From NCBI GenBank assembly GCA_040388605.1, contig JAZKBN010000022.1, forward strand, positions 1 to 64,000: a DNA stretch of 64,000 nucleotides, in the 5' to 3' direction. Source of the DNA: JAZKBN01 sp040388605 (lineage in GTDB: Bacteria; Bacteroidota; Bacteroidia; Cytophagales; Flexibacteraceae). The notes beneath the pieces were generated by a model. The model saw only the letters and a list, made by a program, of their open reading frames with translations. It was not told the origin of the DNA and made no database searches. Shown here one piece after another: positions 1 to 8,219 of the stretch. The position numbers and the translations under genes are program-made. The number at the start of each line of letters is the position of its first letter. Position 1 is the stretch's first letter.

Positions 1-12
1 CTCTTCCGATCT
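1..12. other. Residual Illumina adapter at the scaffold end
   Basis: The first twelve bases match the last twelve bases of the common Illumina TruSeq adapter end (…GCTCTTCCGATCT). They sit exactly at the scaffold edge, next to a highly repetitive coding region where assembly would be expected to stop. This is almost certainly untrimmed adapter, not genomic DNA. Confidence 0.9.
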
Positions 13-620
13 GTTTGAAGCCGCCATCACGGTCGCCGCCGAATTTGGGTTTGAACTCGCGGTCGCCCTCGCTGCGGGGTTTGAAATCACGGTCGCGGTC
101 ACCGCCGAATTTTGGTTTGAAGCCACCGTCACGGTCGCCGCCGAATTTGGGTTTGAATTCGCGGTCTCCGCCACGGTCTGAGCCGAATCTTGGTTTAAAG
201 CCGCCGTCACGATCTCCGCCGCCACGGGGTTTGAATCCGCCATCGCGGTCGCCGCCGAATTTGGGTTTGAAATCGCGGTCACCACCGCGGTCAGCACCGA
301 ATCTTGGTTTGAACTCGCGGTCGCTTTCGCCACGAGGTTTGTAGCCGCCATCACGGTCACCGCCGAATTTGGGTTTGAAATCACGGTCTCCGCCGCCACG
401 GGGTTTGTAGCCGCCGTCACGGTCGCCGCCGAATTTTGGTTTGAAATCACGGTCACCGCCACGATCTCCGCCAAATTTTGGCTTGAATTCGCGGTCGCCT
501 TCGCCACGGGGTTTGTAGCCGCCTTCGCGGTCGCCGCCGAATTTGGGTTTGAATTCGCGGTCGCCTCCACGGTCGGCACCGCCGAATTTGGGTTTGAAGC
601 TGCCTTCATCGCTGCGGGGC
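13..620. repeat. Degenerate coding tandem repeat (FKP-K/R-FGGDR units)
   Basis: Imperfect short repeats run from the scaffold edge to about 620. They recur on the plus strand as alternating gccgccgaatttgggtttga-like and cgcggtcgcc-like blocks with unit lengths that are multiples of three. Read on the minus strand they encode the FKPKFGGDR/GGDRE units of the overlapping gene. The spacing is variable and there are no unique spacers, so this is protein low complexity and not a CRISPR array. Confidence 0.85.
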
Positions 621-856
621 TTAAAGCCGCCGAAACCTGGCTTGCTGCCAAAACCCGGACGCCCGGCGCCGCCTGTTGCAGGTGCAGAACGCTCCTTGAA
701 GCCGTTATGTGTGCGCCTGTCTTCGCCGCCGCGTCCGCGACCTGCGGGGCCCGAACCGTCGCGGCCGGCACCCGATGAAAACCCTGGTTTTTTGAACCCG
801 CCCGATTTGAAATCGGGTTTGCCGGTTCTTGCCGGCTTGTCTGAGAATCTGCTCAT
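13..856 (-). CDS. N-terminal part of an FKP/GGDR-repeat protein, probably an rRNA pseudouridine synthase (truncated by the scaffold end)
   Basis: The minus strand is open from an ATG at 856 to the scaffold edge, about 281 codons without a stop. The protein begins MSRFSDKPARTGKPDFKSGG, passes through a Gly/Ala/Arg-rich stretch (about residues 30-80), and then consists of about twenty degenerate units of the types FKPKFGGDR, GGDREFKPK and DGGYKPRGE. No folded domain is reached. Long basic Gly/Arg/Asp/Phe-rich N-terminal tails of this kind are known in Bacteroidota on RluB-type 23S rRNA pseudouridine synthases, and less often at the ends of RNA helicases, so an RNA-binding disordered tail is the likely role. 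A TACCTTTG -10-like box lies upstream on this strand (1001-1008). The coding call is firm; the enzyme identity is an inference from the tail alone. Confidence 0.6.
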
Positions 857-1303
857 AAATATTGCCTGCCCGTTACAAAATACGGCTGTGCAGGACTGAT
901 GATTTTGGGGGAGTATCTATTGCTGCCCCCGGATAAGCTCCCGTTCAATTAACCGGGGCCGAGGATATGCAACCTGCTTTTTCGGAAAGGATAAAGCTTG
1001 CAAAGGTAGTGAAATTTTACGGGCCTGCGGGCACCTTTTTGGATATGATAAAAATTAGCCGTTATTTTGCAGGCTTAATCCTTTTTTATTCTTTGATTCA
1101 GACCAGAGCAGGCGAGGATAAAGCATAGCCCGTTTTTAAAAAATATGCCGGGCATACATAGCGAATTCACCCCTAAGGCCATACAAAAGGCCTGAAATGC
1201 AGGAATCCCGTAATTCTTCGGCTTTCAGCCTGCGCATGTTTCCGCATTAAAGGGGCGCTATTCATTTACAAAACTTAAATTAAGCACAACGCACCACCTG
1301 TTA
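857..1303. other. Intergenic region between divergent genes
   Basis: This stretch separates the minus-strand repeat protein from the plus-strand LOG-family gene. It holds a possible hairpin (gcccccgg near 925 with ccggggc near 953), which would lie in the leader of the minus-strand gene, and the -7 box at 1001-1008. I saw no credible coding region. Confidence 0.5.
1001..1008 (-). promoter_or_regulatory. Bacteroidota -7 box TACCTTTG
   Basis: On the minus strand this reads TACCTTTG, a full match to the Bacteroidota -7 consensus TAnnTTTG. It would give a leader of about 140 bases for the repeat-protein gene starting at 856. No clear TTTG -33 element sits at the expected distance, so support is moderate. 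Confidence 0.4.
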
Positions 1304-2065
1304 ATGATACAACAAAACCACAGCGCCGCACAAAGCAACGGCAACGGTATAGGCGAGAGCCCCGAAGAACTTAAAATAAGGCAGGCCTTTAAAGACCGCG
1401 ACTGGAACGAAATTAAAAGCTCAGATTCCTGGGTGGTTTTTAAAATTATGGCCGAATTCGTGGAAGGCTTTGAGAAGCTTTCTAAAATTGGCCCCTGCGT
1501 AAGCATTTTCGGCAGCGCGCGCACACGTGCCGAAAACCCCTACTATATAATGGCCGAGGAAATTGCGGCTAAATTGGTTCGCCACGGTTACGGCGTTATC
1601 ACAGGCGGCGGACCCGGCATTATGGAAGCCGGCAACAAGGGCGCACATGAGCAGGGCGGCAAATCGGTAGGCCTGAATATTGAATTGCCTTTTGAAACAT
1701 TCAATAACATATATATAGACCGTGATAAGCTCATTAACTTCGATTACTTCTTTGTCCGGAAAGTAATGTTTATGAAGTATGCGCAGGGCTTTATTGCCAT
1801 GCCCGGCGGCTTCGGCACACTCGATGAGCTTTTCGAGGCGCTTACCCTTATTCAGACACGTAAAATTGGTCGTTTCCCTATTGTGCTTGTAGGCGCAAGC
1901 TATTGGAACGGCCTGCTTGATTGGATAAAAGCCGTAATGCTCAACGAAGAGCATAACATTAACCCCGAAGACTTGAACCTGATTAACGTAGTGGATTCCG
2001 CTACCGAGGCGGTTAAGGTCATAGATGATTTCTACGGCAAATACCTGCTGCAGCCTAATTTTTAA
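1304..2065 (+). CDS. LOG-family (TIGR00730) Rossmann-fold protein
   Basis: A 253-residue protein of the LOG/YgdH-like lysine-decarboxylase-fold family. Characterised members are nucleotide 5'-monophosphate phosphoribohydrolases (cytokinin-riboside-monophosphate or purine-nucleotide cleaving). The two signature motifs are present: GGGPGIMEAGNKGA at about residues 101-114, and the catalytic/phosphate-binding PGGFGTLDE at about 167-175. The first 60 residues are a charged extension ahead of the Rossmann core (VSIFGSAR, about 66-73). It stands alone, followed by a strong terminator, so it is probably monocistronic. The substrate cannot be told from sequence; in Bacteroidota such genes are often loosely labelled TIGR00730 family. 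Confidence 0.88.
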   Translation: MIQQNHSAAQSNGNGIGESPEELKIRQAFKDRDWNEIKSSDSWVVFKIMAEFVEGFEKLSKIGPCVSIFGSARTRAENPYYIMAEEIAAKLVRHGYGVITGGGPGIMEAGNKGAHEQGGKSVGLNIELPFETFNNIYIDRDKLINFDYFFVRKVMFMKYAQGFIAMPGGFGTLDELFEALTLIQTRKIGRFPIVLVGASYWNGLLDWIKAVMLNEEHNINPEDLNLINVVDSATEAVKVIDDFYGKYLLQPNF

Positions 2066-2102
2066 TAAAGTGCAGGCATTGCTTATTGCTTAACACAGGT
2101 AA

Positions 2103-2140
2103 AACAATAAAACCCGGCCTTTAGACCGGGTTTTATTGTT
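2103..2140 (+). terminator. Rho-independent terminator
   Basis: A perfect 15-bp stem (2103-2117 with 2126-2140) closes an 8-base loop, and the right arm carries a TTTT run. It lies 38 bases after the LOG-family stop codon. Confidence 0.85.
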
Positions 2141-2386
2141 GTTAAAGCCGGCTTGATTAAACCTAAGAATTCACCCTGTATATGAACAAGCGAATAATGC
2201 TTTGGAAAATTAATGAGTTGTATAAAGGCTCTTTATAAAATGTTCTGCACAAATGGGAATGGTGTGGCCCTAAATCCTAAGAAATCCTACTGCAGTTAGT
2301 CCGCAATAAATCAGGCTTCTTTCACGTATCTTGCAAACTTTACAATCCCAGGGGCTTGGGGCCCTGCGAACAACGTAAACCGCACA
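2141..2386. other. Intergenic region upstream of the lytic transglycosylase
   Basis: No gene was seen. A TATCTTGC sequence at 2327-2334 resembles the Bacteroidota -7 box (one base short of TAnnTTTG) and lies 52 bases before the next start codon, so it may be that gene's promoter. Confidence 0.35.
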
Positions 2387-3943
2387 ATGGATAATTCTGC
2401 TGAAAATAACGGGCAAAACCCTGAAAATCCCGATAGCGGGAACCATGCCGCCGACCCTGCGCAAAACAACGCTGCCGACAGCATAACAGGTAACGAGCCT
2501 TCGGCAAAGCCATATCCTGAAACGCCTGAGCGTCTCAGCTTTGCCGAGCGTATCGGCGCAAACACTACAGGCGGCAGTAAAAACAAATCTTTTAAGCTTG
2601 GCCTCGGCCGGGCTGGCACATGGTATGGCGCCAATAAAGACAGGCTGCACCGCTCACAGGTAATTTTTCTTACCCTTATGTGCCTGGGCCTGCTGCTTTA
2701 CATTTTTATGTTCCTTACCGAAAGGCCCAACTTACCCGTGTTTTCCGGCATGGAAACATCGGGCCTTGTAATTGCCCCTGATATTCCTGATTCGGTGAAC
2801 TTTGCAGGCGAGGCAGTACCCCTCAACGATGAGGACGTGTACGAGCGTTTCGATAAGGAGCTAATTCAAACCACTTATTTCCAGAGCGCCACCCTTTTGC
2901 TCATGAAACGCAGTCACCGCTGGTTTCCGCAAATGGAGCCTATTTTAAAGCAATACGGCGTACCCGATGACTTTAAGTACGTGGCCGGCATAGAAAGCAA
3001 TTTCGAGAACAAGGTAAGCCCAAGGGGAGCAGCCGGATATTGGCAGATAATGGAACCCGCCGGACGTGAATTCGGCCTGGAGATTAACGATGAGGTAGAT
3101 GAACGATACCATGCCATTAAAGCCACCCATGCCGCCTGCAAGTATTTCCTGCGCGTTCGTAAGGTTTTCGGAAACTGGACATCGGCGCTCGCCAGCTATA
3201 ATGTGGGCATGGGCAGCCTCTACCGCAGCCTGCGCGCCCAAAAAATGACTTCTTACTACGACCTGCTTGTAAACTCCGAAACCTCGCGCTACGTATTTCG
3301 CTTGCTGGCGGTAAAAGAGATTATGCAGAACGGGCAGAAGTACGGCTTCGTGGTAAAGAACAAGCATTTTTATGCACCCATTGCCACCCGCAAAGTACGT
3401 GTAAGCGCATCAATTCCTGATTTGGCGGCATGGGCCATCGGCAACGGAATTAATTACAAAATACTGAAAATGCATAACCCCTGGCTGCGCAAAAATACGC
3501 TGACCATAGGTAAGGCCGGCAAGTTTTATGAAATAGACATTCCGCTGCATCCCAATATGAGCACCCAAGCCTCTGACATTGAAGCCCCTGTCGACAGTGT
3601 TGCATCTGATACCGCCGCCCCCGGCGGTGAGCCTGACGAAGCCACCCGCGCCCTTGAAGACAAAGGCGAAGACCCTGCATCGGCCGGGCTTGATGTAGCG
3701 GCTGCGGCGGCCGAAAAACCTACAGCAGCCAACAGCCGGGAAAACGAAAGAAAAAGCGCTAAAACCCGCGAGGAAGATACCAATTACAAAAAAGCAACAC
3801 CTGATTTCCACGTGGTTAAAAACGGGGAGAGTTTAGGAGGCATAGCGCAGAAATATGGCATGTCGCAGGCGAAGCTGGCTAAGATAAACAAGCTTAAATC
3901 GCTCAGGATTCAGAGGGGGCAGAAGCTGAGGCTGAAGGAGTAA
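2387..3943 (+). CDS. Membrane-anchored LysM lytic transglycosylase (MltD-like)
   Basis: A 518-residue peptidoglycan lytic transglycosylase. The order is: a low-complexity Asn/Pro/Glu-rich cytoplasmic N-terminus (1-85); one transmembrane segment (about 91-110, VIFLTLMCLGLLLYIFMFL); a family-1 SLT domain (about 160-330) with catalytic Glu in AGIESNF (E203), the RGAAGYWQIM motif and ALASYNVGMG; a Pro/Ala/Glu-rich linker; and one C-terminal LysM domain (about 475-518) that would hold the enzyme on peptidoglycan. Classical MltD is a lipoprotein with two or more LysM copies; here a type II membrane anchor and a single LysM replace that arrangement. It would cleave glycan strands in the periplasm during wall growth. 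Confidence 0.92.
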   Translation: MDNSAENNGQNPENPDSGNHAADPAQNNAADSITGNEPSAKPYPETPERLSFAERIGANTTGGSKNKSFKLGLGRAGTWYGANKDRLHRSQVIFLTLMCLGLLLYIFMFLTERPNLPVFSGMETSGLVIAPDIPDSVNFAGEAVPLNDEDVYERFDKELIQTTYFQSATLLLMKRSHRWFPQMEPILKQYGVPDDFKYVAGIESNFENKVSPRGAAGYWQIMEPAGREFGLEINDEVDERYHAIKATHAACKYFLRVRKVFGNWTSALASYNVGMGSLYRSLRAQKMTSYYDLLVNSETSRYVFRLLAVKEIMQNGQKYGFVVKNKHFYAPIATRKVRVSASIPDLAAWAIGNGINYKILKMHNPWLRKNTLTIGKAGKFYEIDIPLHPNMSTQASDIEAPVDSVASDTAAPGGEPDEATRALEDKGEDPASAGLDVAAAAAEKPTAANSRENERKSAKTREEDTNYKKATPDFHVVKNGESLGGIAQKYGMSQAKLAKINKLKSLRIQRGQKLRLKE

Positions 3944-4132
3944 TAAGGTAGCGCGAAACTCTTGTTAACCTTATTGCAGAACCAATGTGTGCAAAACAAT
4001 AGTCGTTTTTTACTGTAATAATAAAAATGTGTACAAAAGCGGGCCAATGCTTACACGCAGCATTAGCTTAATTACAGAGCTTCGACCCGCCCTCTCCTTA
4101 AAATTTCTTAATATTGCATTCCTAATCAGTTT

Positions 4133-4167
4133 AGCCGGCAGCCGTTACAGGGGGCCGGTTTGTTTTT
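4133..4167 (+). terminator. Possible terminator ahead of the GT9 gene
   Basis: A GC-rich stem (agccggc at 4133-4139 with gccggtt at 4154-4160) is followed by a T-rich run ending two bases before the next start. It could end transcripts of the lytic transglycosylase gene, 190 bases upstream. The loop is long (14 bases), so support is modest. Confidence 0.4.
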
Positions 4168-4169
4168 GA

Positions 4170-5273
4170 ATGGCAGAAAAGTACGATGCTTCCCGGGGCA
4201 ACCCCATGCTGAAACGCCTCGACAAGTATATCGGCATACCGCTGATAAACCTGTTAGGCGCATTCCGCCGACGCCGTAAGCTGCCGAAAAACATTCAGCG
4301 CATCGGCCTGCTCAAAACCGCTGCCATTGGCGATACCATACTCATAAGCGGCATTACCGCCGATATTGAAGCAGCATACCCCAACGCAGAAATAGATTTC
4401 TTTGCCGGCAGCAGCAATATTGAAATAGCAAAGCTCTGCCTGCCCGAACGCGTGCGCAGGGTGCTTATTCCTGTTAAAGAGCCGGCCAAAGCCCTGGCCA
4501 TTATCCGCGAAAAGCAATACGATATATTTATTGATTTCGGCGCATGGCCCCGAATTGATGCCCTGCTCTGCGGACTCAGCCGCGCCCGATTCCGACTCGG
4601 TTTCAGCAACGAAGGCCAACACAGGCACCGCCTTTTCGACGACTGGGCACCGCACAACAATAAATTTCATGAATACCGCAATTACCGCGAGCTCATAAAA
4701 CGCATTAACGTACACGGCACGCACATGCCCGCCGTTCCGTTCAGCAAAAACCCTGATCCGCAAAGGCGCATTGCCCTGCACATGTTCCCCGGTGGCTCTA
4801 AAGCAGCCCTGCGCGCCTGGCCCGAAGAACGGTGGCTGGCTCTTGCCAACCACTTTACAAAGCTCGGCTACGAGGTAATGCTCACCGGCGCTCCCGCCGA
4901 TAAAGCCAAAGCCGAAGCCCTGCAAGCCAAAGCCGACAAACCCGAAAAGGTTTCGCCGTACATAGGTCACAGCCTGCCTGAAACAGCCGAAATGCTGCGC
5001 AACTGCCAATTGGTTTACAGCGTTGATACAGGTATTATGCACCTGGCCGCTGCATCCGGCTGCAATTTGGTGAGCCTGCACGGGCCTACCCCTGCCGCAA
5101 GATGGGGCCCCCTGAATACCAACAGCATAAAGCTTGAGCCCGGGCCCGAATGCCTGCGCTGCGGGAATCTTGGTTTTGAAGATTGCAGCAAGAACAGGCA
5201 GTGCATTAACGATATTACAGTGCAGCAGGCAATAGCCGCATCGGTAACTTTCCTGCAGGAATACAATAAATAA
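4170..5273 (+). CDS. Glycosyltransferase family 9 (heptosyltransferase-like)
   Basis: A 367-residue GT9 family protein, related to ADP-heptose:LPS heptosyltransferases. The N-terminal KTAAIGDTILIS motif (about 49-60) is the conserved acceptor-side loop. The C-terminal half has the nucleotide-sugar motifs HMFPGGS, WPEERWLALA and a SVDTGIMHLAAASG loop, then LHGPTPAARWGP. A cluster of cysteines near the end (CLRCGN…DCSKNRQC) is common in Bacteroidota members. It would transfer a sugar to lipopolysaccharide core or a related envelope glycan at the cytoplasmic membrane. No other LPS genes flank it, so the sugar and acceptor are unknown. An alternative start is the Met at 4206. Confidence 0.87.
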   Translation: MAEKYDASRGNPMLKRLDKYIGIPLINLLGAFRRRRKLPKNIQRIGLLKTAAIGDTILISGITADIEAAYPNAEIDFFAGSSNIEIAKLCLPERVRRVLIPVKEPAKALAIIREKQYDIFIDFGAWPRIDALLCGLSRARFRLGFSNEGQHRHRLFDDWAPHNNKFHEYRNYRELIKRINVHGTHMPAVPFSKNPDPQRRIALHMFPGGSKAALRAWPEERWLALANHFTKLGYEVMLTGAPADKAKAEALQAKADKPEKVSPYIGHSLPETAEMLRNCQLVYSVDTGIMHLAAASGCNLVSLHGPTPAARWGPLNTNSIKLEPGPECLRCGNLGFEDCSKNRQCINDITVQQAIAASVTFLQEYNK

Positions 5274-5448
5274 AGCATTACCGCTTACAGGCTTTTTGTC
5301 AAATAAGCATTCTTAGCAACAAAACACATTCGCGTAAACAGCACAGGCAGGCTTATTAAATGGCAACGCCATTTGTGCGCAAAAGATTCTTAACAGTTTT
5401 ACCAACCACCCCGTTCCGGGCAGGAAAATTACCCTGATTCAGAAAGAA

Positions 5449-7113
5449 ATGGCATCAGAAGCAGCAGCAACTAATACAGCGGAAACCGCTTACCCTATAA
5501 ATCCTGAATACGCAAAGAAAGTGGCTTACTTCAGCATGGAGTTCGCCATTGACCAAAGCCTGAAGGTGTACAGCGGCGGCCTGGGCTACCTGGCCGGCAG
5601 CCACATGCGCAGCATTTATGATCTTGGGCAAAATGTAACCGGCATTGGCATACTTTGGAAATACGGCTACTACGACCAGGTTCGTTGTGCCGATAACAGC
5701 ATGGATGTGCTTTTCCAGGAAAAATATTACCCCTTTCTGCAGGACAGCGGAATAATGGTGCCTATTTACATTAACAAGCACCAGGTGTATGTAAAAGCCA
5801 TGTACCTCGCGCCCGAAACTTTCGGAACCGCGCCCATGTACTTCCTCACCACCGATATTCCTGAAAACGATTTCCTGGCCCGCACCATTACCCACAAGCT
5901 TTACGACAGCGATACTGCTGCCCGTATTGCCCAAAATATTGTGCTCGGCATAGGCGGCGCTAAAGTGCTTGAAGCACTCGGCGACACTACCGAGGTTTAC
6001 CACATGAACGAGGCCCACGCCCTTTCATTGGTTTTCCACCTGTACAACAAGCTCCGCAGCCTGCGCGAAGTACGCAAGCGCGTGGTATTTACCACCCACA
6101 CCCCCGAAAAAGCCGGCAACGAAGAGCATAATATTTACCTGCTCGAACGTATGGGCTTCTTCGGCAGCCTGCCCATGGACGAGGTGCGTAACATTACAGG
6201 CGTTGGAGGAGATATGTTCAGCCACAGCCTGGTAGCTCTCCGCATGGCTAAAATTGCCAATGCTGTAAGCCAGCTGCACGGTGTGGTATCGCGCGATATG
6301 TGGGCCGAGTTCCAGGGTATATGCGAAATTAAGGCCATCACCAATGCCCAAAACCGCAAATACTGGGAAGACCGCGCCATGAGCAAGGCCCTTGCCGAAG
6401 GCGACGACGCCGGCCTTAAACGCCGCAAAATGCACCTGAAAAAACGCCTCATTGAAGTGGTTGCCGACCAAACCGGCAAACGCCTTGATAAGGATGCCAT
6501 CATCATCGTATGGGCTCGTCGCTTTGCTGAATACAAGCGCCCCGACCTGATAAAGCGTGACATCATGCGCTTTAACAGGCTCATGACCCAAACCGATAAA
6601 AAGGTACAAATCATTTGGGCCGGAAAACCTTACCCCGGCGATGTAAACAGCATATCGGTATTTAACCACCTGGTGCACAGCACGCGTTTATTACCGAATT
6701 GCGCCGTGCTTACCGGCTATGAGCTTAACCTTTCGGGCTTATTGAAAAAGGGCGCCGATGTTTGGCTGAACACGCCCCGCCGTACCCGCGAAGCCAGCGG
6801 AACCAGCGGCATGACCGCAGCAATGAACGGCGCCATTAACTTCAGCATCAACGACGGCTGGGTGCCTGAGTTTGCGCAGCATGGTAAAAACAGCTTCGTG
6901 CTTCCTATAACCGATGAGCACCTGCCCATTGATATACAGGATAACATAGACAGCGATAACCTGCACAAAATGCTCAGCGAAGAAGTGCTCACCAAGTACT
7001 ACGACGACCCTGAAGGCTGGCATACCATGATGAAGGCATCTATGACCGATATTTACCCCATGTTCGATTCAGACCGCATGGCGAAAGAATATTACGGGCT
7101 GTATAATTTGTAA
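5449..7113 (+). CDS. Short alpha-glucan phosphorylase-like protein lacking the PLP lysine
   Basis: A 554-residue protein of the short alpha-glucan phosphorylase family (TIGR02094-like, GT35 superfamily). It starts with the family block KKVAYFSMEFAIDQSLK and YSGGLGYLAGSHMRS, contains VYHMNEAHA and WARRFAEYKRPDL, and ends with the phosphorylase signature EASGTSGM…NGAINFSINDGW. In true phosphorylases the residue after GNM/SGM is the lysine that holds pyridoxal phosphate; here it is Thr456 (codon ACC at 6814-6816). Loss of that lysine argues against ordinary PLP-dependent phosphorolysis. The protein may be a glycosyltransferase or binding protein of glycogen metabolism. My recollection is that this substitution recurs in Bacteroidota relatives, so it may mark a subfamily and not a broken gene. 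The frame is intact. Confidence 0.85.
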   Translation: MASEAAATNTAETAYPINPEYAKKVAYFSMEFAIDQSLKVYSGGLGYLAGSHMRSIYDLGQNVTGIGILWKYGYYDQVRCADNSMDVLFQEKYYPFLQDSGIMVPIYINKHQVYVKAMYLAPETFGTAPMYFLTTDIPENDFLARTITHKLYDSDTAARIAQNIVLGIGGAKVLEALGDTTEVYHMNEAHALSLVFHLYNKLRSLREVRKRVVFTTHTPEKAGNEEHNIYLLERMGFFGSLPMDEVRNITGVGGDMFSHSLVALRMAKIANAVSQLHGVVSRDMWAEFQGICEIKAITNAQNRKYWEDRAMSKALAEGDDAGLKRRKMHLKKRLIEVVADQTGKRLDKDAIIIVWARRFAEYKRPDLIKRDIMRFNRLMTQTDKKVQIIWAGKPYPGDVNSISVFNHLVHSTRLLPNCAVLTGYELNLSGLLKKGADVWLNTPRRTREASGTSGMTAAMNGAINFSINDGWVPEFAQHGKNSFVLPITDEHLPIDIQDNIDSDNLHKMLSEEVLTKYYDDPEGWHTMMKASMTDIYPMFDSDRMAKEYYGLYNL

Positions 7114-7133
7114 TTTGAATTGGCTTCACCGCT

Positions 7134-8219
7134 ATGGTTAAACTCAATAAGATTAGCGTAAAAGGCTTTAAAAGCATATCCCGGCTCGAAAATTTTGAGC
7201 CGGGACAGCTTAATGTACTTATTGGGCCTAACGGAGCAGGAAAGAGTAATTTTATTGGCTTTTTTGATTTTTTAAGGGCAGTATTTACTTATAGGCAAAT
7301 GCAGGATAATGTTGCATACCATGGCGGAGCCGGGGCTATGTTACATGATGGATTGGATACAACTAATATAATTGAAGCCCAATTTGAATTAGAAACCGAG
7401 GATGAAATAATTGAATATGCATTTGTTTTGATGTACGCTAAGCCGGATCGTTTGGTGTTTAGAGAAGAAAAATACAGGACTAAAAAAGACAAAGAAACCG
7501 ATTGGCATTATATGCATGGCTATCTTGAAGAATCAGGGTTGGTATTTGAAGACAATAAAACAGCAAAGGCCATTAACAGTTTTTGGCAGGGCATTGCTAT
7601 TTACCAATTTCATAATACGAGCGAAATTGCTCGTATCAGAAACAGATGGAGCGTACAGGATGGCATGAAACTCATGCACAGCGGTGAGAATTTGGGCAGC
7701 TTCCTGTACAACTTAAAGCAAAACCAATATCCGTATTACAACAGAATTAAGCTTGTTCTCAGAATGGTATTGCCCTTCTTTGATGATTTCGAACTCGAAA
7801 ATCAATACGGTTATGTATATTTGAAATGGCGCGAAAAAGGCAGCGCAGTTGTATTTAATTCAACTCAGGCATCAGATGGTATGCTTAGAATATTTTGCCT
7901 GTTCAGCCTGCTGGGCCAGGACCCTGATCATATTTCTGATGTAGTATTTCTGGATGAGCCTGAGCTGGGGCTCCACCCAAGTGCCATTGAAACTTTAGCC
8001 GGTCTGATTAAGAAAGTTTCATTAAAGCGCCAGCTTTTTGTATGTACCCAATCGGTAAGCATCTTGAATTATTTCAATCCGGAAGATATAGTTGTTGTTG
8101 ATCGAAAGCAAAGGAGCTCAGTTTATAGCAAACTGGATGTTGACAACTTACAATCCTGGCTTGAAACATATAGCCTTGGCGTTTTATGGGATAAAAATGT
8201 TCTGGGCGGCCGACCATGA
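7134..8219 (+). CDS. AAA_21/OLD-type ATPase, first gene of an ATPase-DUF4276 cassette
   Basis: A 361-residue ABC/OLD-class ATPase (AAA_21, SMC-like head). Walker A is GPNGAGKSN (31-39), the ABC-signature-like motif is SDGMLR (about 247-252), and Walker B with the catalytic Glu is VFLDEPELGLHP (about 271-282). The switch motif is TQS (about 305-307) where many relatives have THS. There is no coiled-coil arm of SMC length. The gene starts 20 bases after the phosphorylase-like gene and overlaps its partner by ATGA, so the two are translationally coupled. Codon use and base composition look more AT-rich than either neighbour. By analogy with PARIS and OLD systems the ATPase would sense a trigger and control the partner. 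No specific trigger can be inferred. Confidence 0.85.
   Translation: MVKLNKISVKGFKSISRLENFEPGQLNVLIGPNGAGKSNFIGFFDFLRAVFTYRQMQDNVAYHGGAGAMLHDGLDTTNIIEAQFELETEDEIIEYAFVLMYAKPDRLVFREEKYRTKKDKETDWHYMHGYLEESGLVFEDNKTAKAINSFWQGIAIYQFHNTSEIARIRNRWSVQDGMKLMHSGENLGSFLYNLKQNQYPYYNRIKLVLRMVLPFFDDFELENQYGYVYLKWREKGSAVVFNSTQASDGMLRIFCLFSLLGQDPDHISDVVFLDEPELGLHPSAIETLAGLIKKVSLKRQLFVCTQSVSILNYFNPEDIVVVDRKQRSSVYSKLDVDNLQSWLETYSLGVLWDKNVLGGRP

Noticed and set aside
13..620. Repeat block at the scaffold start as a possible CRISPR array
   Set aside because: Units are irregular, lack unique spacers of constant size, and encode a continuous FKP/GGDR protein on the minus strand.
3987..4169. 60-residue plus-strand frame before the GT9 gene
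   Set aside because: Cys-rich composition, no family similarity, and it ends in the possible terminator right before the next start.
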